DNA from: Gammaproteobacteria bacterium
GTDB lineage: Bacteria > Pseudomonadota > Gammaproteobacteria > Xanthomonadales > Wenzhouxiangellaceae
Assembly: GCA_003561495.1 (NCBI GenBank)
Contig: PWWM01000068.1
Span: 1 to 9,718 of the forward strand
DNA: 9,718 bases
Direction: 5' to 3'
The position numbers were made by a program, and so were the translations under genes. Within the stretch, counting starts at the first letter, position 1. Every line of letters begins with the position of its first letter. Below are positions 1-5,579 of this stretch, piece by piece. Under the pieces are notes generated by a model. That model was not told the DNA's origin, did no database searches, and saw only the letters and a list, made by a program, of their open reading frames with translations.

Positions 1-17
1 TGCCGACATAACCGCTA

Positions 18-48
18 ATTATCACTCATCCTCAACCCGGATTGCCAA
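18..48 (-). promoter_or_regulatory. possible left-facing promoter of a gene outside the window
   Basis: On the minus strand TTGGCA (48-43) is followed after 18-19 bases by TGATAA/GATAAT (24-18). GATAAT matches the -10 consensus at five of six positions, but a 19-base spacer is long. The -35 lies inside a perfect palindrome at 39-51. This would serve a divergent gene to the left of the window, which is not visible. The assignment rests on hexamer resemblance only. Confidence 0.3.
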
Positions 49-67
49 TCCGATGACTTTTTACATA

Positions 68-104
68 TGTGAACAGTTTGACGTAAAGTGTGACGGAGTG
101 CAAA
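68..104 (+). promoter_or_regulatory. two CRP/Clp-type half-sites, 21 bp apart
   Basis: TGTGA occurs at 68-72 and again at 89-93 in the same orientation, 21 bp (two helical turns) apart. The matching right half of each site (consensus TCACA after six bases) is degenerate: TGACG at 79-83 and GCAAA at 100-104, each three of five. The first site overlaps the -35 and the second fills the spacer and touches the -10 of the promoter of the regulator gene. CRP-family proteins bind TGTGA-N6-TCACA and E. coli crp is autoregulated, so binding here would be expected to block RNA polymerase. Autorepression is an inference. Confidence 0.4.
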
Positions 105-106
105 AT
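78..106 (+). promoter_or_regulatory. sigma70-type promoter of the CRP/Clp-like gene
   Basis: TTGACG at 78-83 (five of six to TTGACA), exactly 17 bases, then CAAAAT at 101-106 (four of six to TATAAT). Transcription would start near 112-115, giving a leader of about 50 bases before the start codon at 164. It is the best promoter match in the window. Confidence 0.55.
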
Positions 107-163
107 TGGCACCATGCCGACGAGGGCGGCACTCATTTAAAGAAAACACAGTGAAGCCATTTG

Positions 164-835
164 ATGAGAGATATCCAGTTCTACCCGGTTGACCGAGACG
201 CCATGGATCGATTCCTGGGAATCTGCAAGCGCCAGCATCTGCCGGCCAAAACCACCGTCATGCGACCCGGCGATGCCGGCCAGTCACTGCTTTACGTAGT
301 CGAAGGCTCGCTGTCAGTGTCGACTGAAGGTGAAGACGGGCGCGAATTGATTCTGAGTTATCTCAACCCCGGTGACTTCATCGGCGAAATGGGCCTGTTC
401 ATGAAACCGCGTGAACGCGAGGTCCTGGTGCGCACGCGCTCCAAGTGCGAATTGGCCGAAGTTTCCTACGACCACCTGCGCGAAGCGCTGGAAAACGAAT
501 TGGCCGATTGCGCAATCGACATTCTTACGGCGATAGGCTCGAAACTGACCCAGCGACTGCTGCAAACCCGTCGCAAGGTCTTTCATCTGGCCTTTCTCGA
601 CACCCAGGGCCGCATCGCCAAGGCCCTGATTGATCTGTGCAGCGAACCCGATGCCGTCTCGCACCCTGACGGCACCCAGATCAAGATCACCCGTCAGGAA
701 CTCAGCCGCATCGTCGGTTGCTCCCGCGAGATGGCCGGTCGGGTGATGAAGTCGCTGGAAGAAGACGGCATGATCACGGCTTCAGGCAAGACCGTGGTGG
801 TTCTGGGCAAGCACAAGGGATCGGCGCCGACCTGA
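164..835 (+). CDS. clp: CRP/FNR-family transcription regulator, Clp/Vfr-like
   Basis: Global DNA-binding regulator of the CRP family, 223 aa, close in length to E. coli CRP (about 210) and Xanthomonas Clp (230). Residues about 15-110 form the cyclic-nucleotide-binding beta-barrel (GDFIGEMGLF at 70-79), about 112-140 the dimer helix, and 171-212 the winged helix with the recognition segment GCSREMAGR (185-193); R188, E189 and R193 correspond to the CRP residues that read the TGTGA half-site. The cAMP pocket is altered: the arginine is kept (R85), but the following serine of CRP is E86 and the serine of the dimer-helix Thr-Ser pair is R136. Glu at that place is also found in Xanthomonas Clp, which responds to cyclic di-GMP. 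I chose ATG 164; a TTG directly before it (161) is possible. The ribosome site is weak. Family call is secure, the symbol clp rather than vfr/crp is inference. Confidence 0.9.
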   Translation: MRDIQFYPVDRDAMDRFLGICKRQHLPAKTTVMRPGDAGQSLLYVVEGSLSVSTEGEDGRELILSYLNPGDFIGEMGLFMKPREREVLVRTRSKCELAEVSYDHLREALENELADCAIDILTAIGSKLTQRLLQTRRKVFHLAFLDTQGRIAKALIDLCSEPDAVSHPDGTQIKITRQELSRIVGCSREMAGRVMKSLEEDGMITASGKTVVVLGKHKGSAPT

Positions 836-868
836 ACATGGCCGGGTCCCCGTTCTCGGGCAGCCCCG
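836..868. other. 33 bp convergent gap, no clear terminator
   Basis: The regulator and the FHA gene end tail-to-tail 33 bases apart. The gap is GC-rich, with only a 4-bp stem (cccg-ttct-cggg) and no T run on either strand, so no intrinsic terminator is supported here. Confidence 0.5.
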
Positions 869-1408
869 CTACAACAACACGAGCAGCGCGATTACCACCA
901 CCACGACCGCGCCGGCAACCCACGGCAGCCATCGCTTCCAGCTGCCGCCTTTCGAGGCGCCGGTTGTCGAGGCGGGGCCAGATTGCGAACCTGACCACTC
1001 GAACACAAACTCAACCCGGCCCAGACGCAAGCGGTCGCCATGATTGATTTGCTCGTTCGAGATTCGTTTGCCATTGACGAAGGTGCCATTGGTTGACAGC
1101 AGGTTGGCCACTCGCCAGCCCTCGGCATCCTGGGTCAAGCGGGCATGCTCGGACGAAACGCTCGAGTCAGTCAGCGAAATGTCACAGGAGTCGGCGCGAC
1201 CAATCACGCAGCGGCCACCGGTCAGGGGAAAGGTTCGCCCCTTGACCTCGACGCTCAAGCCCTTGAGCCTGACCGGAGAATCCAGTGCGTCGGCCGACTC
1301 GGCCTTGGCGATCAGGCTGTCGACTTTCTCGCGACTGAAAACGTGCGTCCCCTGGGGCCCTTGTTCGCGCCGGGATTTCTTTCTTTCCTTGCCGTCTTCG
1401 GAAGTCAT
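869..1408 (-). CDS. FHA-domain protein with C-terminal membrane anchor
   Basis: A 179-aa protein that should bind phosphothreonine peptides. Residues 1-45 are charged and probably flexible (KERKKSRRE at 7-15). Residues about 48-137 form the FHA domain: the conserved elements are VIGR (68-71), SSEH (85-88) and STNGTFVNG (105-113), so the phosphate-binding Arg, Ser, His and Asn-Gly set is intact. A Ser/Gly-rich linker leads to a hydrophobic segment at about 160-179 that forms the very C-terminus, with tryptophans at its start. The topology is that of a tail-anchored inner-membrane protein with a cytoplasmic FHA domain. I chose ATG 1408 because GAGGGA stands 9 bases upstream; a GTG at 1429 would add seven residues. 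It follows the PP2C gene by 41 bases on the same strand, suggesting a shared phospho-signalling role. No Ser/Thr kinase is adjacent, and the partner is unknown. Confidence 0.88.
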   Translation of the reverse strand: MTSEDGKERKKSRREQGPQGTHVFSREKVDSLIAKAESADALDSPVRLKGLSVEVKGRTFPLTGGRCVIGRADSCDISLTDSSVSSEHARLTQDAEGWRVANLLSTNGTFVNGKRISNEQINHGDRLRLGRVEFVFEWSGSQSGPASTTGASKGGSWKRWLPWVAGAVVVVVIALLVLL

Positions 1409-1417
1409 GTGTGGGGT

Positions 1418-1423
1418 TCCCTC
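1418..1423 (-). promoter_or_regulatory. ribosome binding site deciding the FHA start
   Basis: GAGGGA on the minus strand lies 9 bases before ATG 1408. It sits inside the extension that would be coding if GTG 1429 were used, and no comparable purine-rich site precedes that GTG, so ATG 1408 is preferred. Confidence 0.55.
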
Positions 1424-1442
1424 AATCACTCATACAAATAGG

Positions 1443-1470
1443 ATTATAACTAGCGGCGTCGAAATGGCCA
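1443..1470 (-). promoter_or_regulatory. possible promoter for the FHA gene
   Basis: A perfect TATAAT on the minus strand (1448-1443) starts just after the PP2C stop codon (1452-1450). With a 16-base spacer the -35 would be TGGCCA (1470-1465), four of six to TTGACA and inside the end of the PP2C gene. The FHA gene could therefore be transcribed on its own as well as with the PP2C gene. Confidence 0.4.
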
Positions 1471-2244
1471 TGGCCAGCGCGAACCGCGTTTGCCGCCGTT
1501 TTGACCGACCATTGGACCGGCCACCAGCACCAGCGAAACGTTGTCATGCGCCCCGGCATCCAGTGCCTTGTCCAGCAAGGCGTGGCTGGCTTCCTCCAGC
1601 CCCGCGCTCTCAAACAGGGTGCGTTCGATGTCTTCATCATCCAGCTCGCCGGTCAGTCCGTCCGAGCAGATCAGCAACCAGTCGCCGGCTTTCCAGCGCT
1701 CCTGATAACTCCCGATACGTGGGTCATGGTCACCGACCAGACCCAGACAGTCGGTCAGCACATGACGCTGCGGGTGCCGGGCCGCCTCGCTGGGGCTGAG
1801 CGCACCGGCGGCCACCAGCATGCCGGCCACGTTGTGATCGCGGGTCAGCAATTCCAGCTTGCCGGAATCGGCGGAATAGTGGTAAGCCCGACTGTCACCC
1901 ACCCAGCCGATCTCGTACCCGTCACCATGGTCAAAGACCACCACCACGGTGGTGCCCATGTCTCCATAATCCGGACAGGCCTCCTGTTCGGCTCGAATGG
2001 CGCGGTGGGCTTCCAGAATGGAATCGCGCAGTCCGTGACCCTCGGTGAGTCGGGCGCTGATCGTATCGCGGGCAATTTCGCTGGCGCGCGCACCGCCGGC
2101 ATGGCCGCCCATACCATCAGCGACCAGCCACAGACCCAGGGCGTCATCGCAAAAGATGGCGTCCTGGTTATTCTCCCGAACTCGTCCGGTATCGCTGGCG
2201 CCAACCGAACGGGGAGACTGTATGGCCGTTTTGAGACTACTCAT
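1450..2244 (-). CDS. PP2C-family Ser/Thr protein phosphatase
   Basis: Metal-dependent (PPM/PP2C) phosphatase of 264 aa that removes phosphate from Ser/Thr of cytoplasmic proteins. The full set of family motifs is present: RENNQD (23-28), VADGMGGH (41-48), GTT (97-99), WVGDSRAY (114-121), LICSDGL (191-197) and HDNVSLVLV (233-241). D28, D43, D195 and D234 are the expected metal ligands, so the enzyme should be active. The catalytic domain ends near 243; a short tail (252-264) is rich in Arg, Trp, Pro and Phe, ending in RRR. There is no transmembrane helix. The gene is first in a two-gene minus-strand unit with the FHA protein; such pairs usually also include a Hanks-type kinase, which is absent nearby. 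The start ATG 2244 lacks a clear Shine-Dalgarno sequence and is preceded directly by a TA-rich block. Confidence 0.93.
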   Translation of the reverse strand: MSSLKTAIQSPRSVGASDTGRVRENNQDAIFCDDALGLWLVADGMGGHAGGARASEIARDTISARLTEGHGLRDSILEAHRAIRAEQEACPDYGDMGTTVVVVFDHGDGYEIGWVGDSRAYHYSADSGKLELLTRDHNVAGMLVAAGALSPSEAARHPQRHVLTDCLGLVGDHDPRIGSYQERWKAGDWLLICSDGLTGELDDEDIERTLFESAGLEEASHALLDKALDAGAHDNVSLVLVAGPMVGQNGGKRGSRWPWPFRRR

Positions 2245-2347
2245 TTCTTATATATAGCGTAAAATCAGCAGTAATCGTGTCATTTTCATTGCCGGTTGAC
2301 GCACTTCGGGCACTCCACCTTTAGCTGAGTTCTGCATACCCTACCCC
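2245..2347. promoter_or_regulatory. divergent promoter region between PP2C gene and lysAC
   Basis: This 103 bp gap must drive both genes. Towards the PP2C gene, the minus strand has TATATATAAG (2256-2247) ending only two bases before ATG, which would put transcription start at or next to the start codon; the -35 is poor. Towards lysAC, TTGACG (2296-2301) is a good -35, but the -10 at 17-18 bases (CTTTAG or TTTAGC, around 2319-2325) is weak. The bases before ATG 2348 are pyrimidine-rich with no Shine-Dalgarno sequence. The gap is short for a lysine riboswitch and I see no such fold. Confidence 0.4.
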
Positions 2348-4954
2348 ATGAATCCCCCGCATTCCAGCCATCGAAGTCCATGGCGCATCGTCAAGTTCGG
2401 CGGTTCCTCGGTGACCCGTCTCGAGCACTGGAGACGAATAGCCGAACGCATGAACGAAACTCTGGATTCCGGAAAATGCGTGGCCGTGGTGGTTTCAGCT
2501 CTACGCGGAATTACCGATCTGCTCGAGGCCCAGTTTGATCAACAGACCCGCCAACCGGTCGAAATCTTGCACGAAGAGATCAGGCAGCGCCATGTTCGAC
2601 TGATCCAGTCCATGGACCTTGACCCGGGAATTCTCGATGAACCGCTGCAGGAGTTGGCCCGATTGCTTGAATTCGATGGCGATGCGGACAATCCCGCTGA
2701 TCAGGCCAGGATTCTGGGAATGGGTGAGGTCCTGTCCAGTCGCCTGGGCGCGGCCTGGCTGAAAAAGTCCGGCCTTCCAGTCCGCTGGCTGGATGCGCGC
2801 GAGGTATTGATCTGCCCATCCGATCCACGTCGGGGAGCACGTACCAATTACCTTGCGGCAGCCTGTCCAGCCGAAGCCGACCCCGATCTTGCCAAACGAT
2901 TATCTGCCGAATCACCGGCACTGATCATGCCGGGTTTCGTGGCCGCCAATCCAGCCGGGGAAACGGTGCTCCTGGGGCGCGGAGGTTCGGACACCTCGGC
3001 CACCAGCCTGGCGGCGATCCTGGAAGCCGACCGGGTTGAAATTTTCTCCGATGTGCCGGGTTTGTTCAGCGCCGATCCGCGCCGGATATCCTCGGCCAGG
3101 CTGTTGAAGCTGGTCAGCTACCGCGAGGCCCAGGAACTGGCCGCCATGGGCGCCCGGGCGCTGCATCCACGTGCACTGATCCCGATCCAGCGCGAACAGA
3201 TCCCGCTTTGGATGCGCCAGACCGACCGACCGGATATCGAGGGCACCCGAATCACGCCAGAAGCACGCGATCACGGTGCCCAGGTCAAGGCCATCGTGCA
3301 ACGCAAGCACATCACCCTGATTTCTCTGGAGGGGATCGGCATGTGGCAACAGGTCGGGTTTCTGGCCGACGTGTTTGCCGAGTTCAAGGCGCTGGGCATG
3401 TCGATCGACCAGGTCTCGACTTCGGAGTCCAATGTCACTGTCACCCTGGACCCCGGCGCCAACCCGGTCGATGCCAACGGCCTGGATGAACTCAGCCGTC
3501 GCCTGTCGCGCCACTGCCGGGTCGAAATCCTGACCGATTGCGCGACCGTCAGCCTGGTCGGGCTGGGCATCCGAACCATCCTGCACCGCCTGGGGCCGGC
3601 ATTGGAGGTGTTCGAACAACGGCGCATTTTTCAGGTCAGCCAGGCAGCCAACGACCTCAATCTGACCTTCGTGATCGAGGCCCGGCATGCCGATCGACTG
3701 GTCCAGCAACTTCACCAGCAGGTCATTCCCGGAGGCGTGGGAGGCGATTCGGTGTTCGGCCCGACCTGGGAGCAATTGTTTCGCCAGGATGTCGCTCGCC
3801 GTCCGGTCACCGCCTGGTGGCGACAGGATCGCGAGCGTCTCGAGACCGTTCTGGGCGGGCGCGACTGCGCCTATGTCTACAACCTGGACGAAGTGCGTGC
3901 GGCCGCCGGTCGATTGAAGGCATTGAAGGCGGTTGACCGGGTGTTGTATTCGATGAAGGCCAACCCGCATCCCGACATCCTCAACACGGTGTTCGAGTGT
4001 GGATTGGGTATCGAATGCGTATCCATGGCCGAGGCCGAGCATGCCCTGGACCAGGTCAGGGGATTGCAGGTCGATGACCTGCTTCTGACCCCCAACTTCT
4101 CCGGACGCGAGGAATACCGTCAGGCCCTGGCGCGTGATATCCGCCTGACGGTGGACAATGCCTGGATCATCGAACATTGGGGAGGGCACCTGGCCGGACG
4201 AGACATCTTCCTGCGGCTGGACCCCGGTTCCGGTCTGGGTCACCACAAGATGGTGCGCACCGCCGGCTCCCACGCCAAGTTCGGCATTCCGCTGACCGAG
4301 CTTGAACGGGTCAAGCGACTGTGCGATGCCCACGATATTCGTGTCACCGGCCTGCACGCCCATACCGGCTCCGGCATTCTGCACCCGGACAACTGGCACC
4401 GCACGCTGGAAACCCTGGGCGAGGCGGCCCGGCAATTGCCTGATGTCAGCGTCATCAATCTCGGCGGCGGCCTCGGCGTTCCGGATCGAGGCGATGAGCT
4501 GCCGCTGGACCTGACCGCTCTGGATGCCGGCCTGGCCCGGCTCAAGCACGACCTGGTCCGGCCCGTCGAGGTCTGGCTGGAACCGGGCCGATACCTGGTT
4601 TCGGAAGCCGGCGTACTGCTGGCGCGGGTCAACCAGACCAAGGGCAAGGGTGAAGTGCGCTACGTCGGTATCGCCACCGGCATGAATTCACTGATCCGCC
4701 CCGCCCTGTATGGCGCCTGGCATGAGATCGTCAACCTGAGCCGCCTGACCGAACCCGGCGATCATATCTACAACGTCGTCGGCCCCATCTGCGAAACCGG
4801 CGACATCCTGGGCCTGGACCGCCTTTTGCCCGAGTGCCGGGAGGGTGACATCATCCTGATCGCCAACACCGGCGCCTACGGGGCAACCATGGCCTCCAGG
4901 TACAACCTGCGAGAGCCGGCGGAGGAAGTGGTTATCCAGACTGGCGACCGGTAG
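2348..4954 (+). CDS. lysAC: bifunctional aspartate kinase / diaminopimelate decarboxylase
   Basis: An 868-aa fusion of the first and last enzymes of lysine synthesis: ATP-dependent phosphorylation of aspartate, and PLP-dependent decarboxylation of meso-diaminopimelate to lysine. The N-terminal kinase (about 12-305) has KFGGSS (16-21), GRGGSDTSA (210-218) and a SDVPGLFSADPR segment near 230-245. Two ACT domains follow (about 314-375 and 395-460), the usual place for lysine feedback. The decarboxylase spans about 475-868: YSMKANPHPD with K537 as the PLP lysine, HTGSG (672-676), GGGLG (706-710), EPGRY (745-749), CETGD (815-819) with C815, and GAYG (842-845). Both halves look complete, so both activities are expected. 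Xanthomonadales are known to carry this fusion. ATG 2348 is the only start before the kinase motif, although no Shine-Dalgarno sequence is visible. Its 3' end overlaps the convergent methyltransferase gene by 23 bases. Confidence 0.95.
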   Translation: MNPPHSSHRSPWRIVKFGGSSVTRLEHWRRIAERMNETLDSGKCVAVVVSALRGITDLLEAQFDQQTRQPVEILHEEIRQRHVRLIQSMDLDPGILDEPLQELARLLEFDGDADNPADQARILGMGEVLSSRLGAAWLKKSGLPVRWLDAREVLICPSDPRRGARTNYLAAACPAEADPDLAKRLSAESPALIMPGFVAANPAGETVLLGRGGSDTSATSLAAILEADRVEIFSDVPGLFSADPRRISSARLLKLVSYREAQELAAMGARALHPRALIPIQREQIPLWMRQTDRPDIEGTRITPEARDHGAQVKAIVQRKHITLISLEGIGMWQQVGFLADVFAEFKALGMSIDQVSTSESNVTVTLDPGANPVDANGLDELSRRLSRHCRVEILTDCATVSLVGLGIRTILHRLGPALEVFEQRRIFQVSQAANDLNLTFVIEARHADRLVQQLHQQVIPGGVGGDSVFGPTWEQLFRQDVARRPVTAWWRQDRERLETVLGGRDCAYVYNLDEVRAAAGRLKALKAVDRVLYSMKANPHPDILNTVFECGLGIECVSMAEAEHALDQVRGLQVDDLLLTPNFSGREEYRQALARDIRLTVDNAWIIEHWGGHLAGRDIFLRLDPGSGLGHHKMVRTAGSHAKFGIPLTELERVKRLCDAHDIRVTGLHAHTGSGILHPDNWHRTLETLGEAARQLPDVSVINLGGGLGVPDRGDELPLDLTALDAGLARLKHDLVRPVEVWLEPGRYLVSEAGVLLARVNQTKGKGEVRYVGIATGMNSLIRPALYGAWHEIVNLSRLTEPGDHIYNVVGPICETGDILGLDRLLPECREGDIILIANTGAYGATMASRYNLREPAEEVVIQTGDR

Positions 4955-5579
4955 CAGGAGTCGCTTTTTTCCTGAACACCAGAATGCGGTTGTTTGCCGG
5001 CATCGAAATGTCGTCTGTCGGCTGCAATCCGACCGCATCGGCCATGCGGAAAATCTCGACGGTATCGCGAATGCCCATCTCGGGATCACGCTGGCGCAGT
5101 GATACATCAAAGCGGCGATTGGAATCGGCGGTATGGACACCTTGATCCATGAACGGTCCGTAGCACAGCAACAGCCCATTGCTGACCAGGACCCGGGCTG
5201 CCCCCTGGAACAACAACGGGGTCAGCTCGAACGGCATGATGTGCAGGGTATTGGCCGTGTAGACGACATCGAATGGGCCGCTGGGCCAGCGTTGATCGCG
5301 CACATCCAGCTGCAACGGTTCGGGCAAGCGTCCGCGGGATTCAAGTGCGAAACGCGCCTTGAGGCCGGCCAGGTTCTCGGCCACATCAGTGGCCAGCCAT
5401 TCGACCCCTGGAAGCAGGGAGGAAAAGTACACCGCATGCTGACCCGTTCCGGCGCCAATTTCCAGCACTCTTGAATCATCTGCCAACAGGCGCTGCAATA
5501 CCTCGCCGATGGGTTGCTTGTTGCGCTCACAGGCCGGTGAAAACGGCAAATCCGATTCGTGCATGTTTTCAGACGCCAT
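4932..5579 (-). CDS. DUF938-family SAM-dependent methyltransferase
   Basis: A 215-aa class I methyltransferase of the DUF938 family, whose substrate I do not know. Family hallmarks are the N-terminal PFSPACERNKQPI (12-24), the SAM-binding glycine motif EIGAGTGQHA (40-49), the acidic residue of motif II in LATDVAENL shortly after, and FDVVYTANTLHIM in the motif IV region. No signal peptide or membrane segment is seen. I chose ATG 5579, five codons before a second candidate at 5564; an upstream extension to 5618 is open but unlike the family. Neither start has a good Shine-Dalgarno sequence, and ATG 5579 lies inside the end of hutF (11-base overlap), so translation is probably coupled to hutF. 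The stop lies 23 bases within the opposite-strand lysAC gene. A role in histidine breakdown is not known for the family; placement last in the unit may only reflect shared transcription. Confidence 0.85.
   Translation of the reverse strand: MASENMHESDLPFSPACERNKQPIGEVLQRLLADDSRVLEIGAGTGQHAVYFSSLLPGVEWLATDVAENLAGLKARFALESRGRLPEPLQLDVRDQRWPSGPFDVVYTANTLHIMPFELTPLLFQGAARVLVSNGLLLCYGPFMDQGVHTADSNRRFDVSLRQRDPEMGIRDTVEIFRMADAVGLQPTDDISMPANNRILVFRKKATPATGRQSG
4944..4970 (+). terminator. possible intrinsic terminator of lysAC
   Basis: GCGAC (4944-4948) pairs with GTCGC (4960-4964) around an 11-base loop that contains the lysAC stop codon, followed directly by six T (4965-4970). The stem is short, but position and T run fit an intrinsic terminator. 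It is embedded in the 3' coding end of the convergent methyltransferase gene, where the T run is read as lysine codons on the other strand. Confidence 0.4.

Noticed and set aside
840..868. Possible bidirectional terminator between the regulator and FHA genes
   Set aside because: The best stem is 4 bp and there is no T run on either strand.
1501..2262. 253-codon open frame opposite the PP2C gene
   Set aside because: The opposite strand encodes all PP2C motifs; this frame has no recognisable domain.
2245..2347. Lysine riboswitch or leader-peptide attenuator before lysAC
   Set aside because: The gap is only 103 bp and shared with a divergent promoter, too short for a lysine riboswitch plus expression platform, and no lysine-rich leader frame or paired terminator/antiterminator was seen.
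2912..4549. Long open frame of 545 codons on the strand opposite lysAC
   Set aside because: It lies entirely antisense to a gene with clear kinase and decarboxylase motifs, shows no recognisable domain, and is the expected by-product of high GC at third codon positions.
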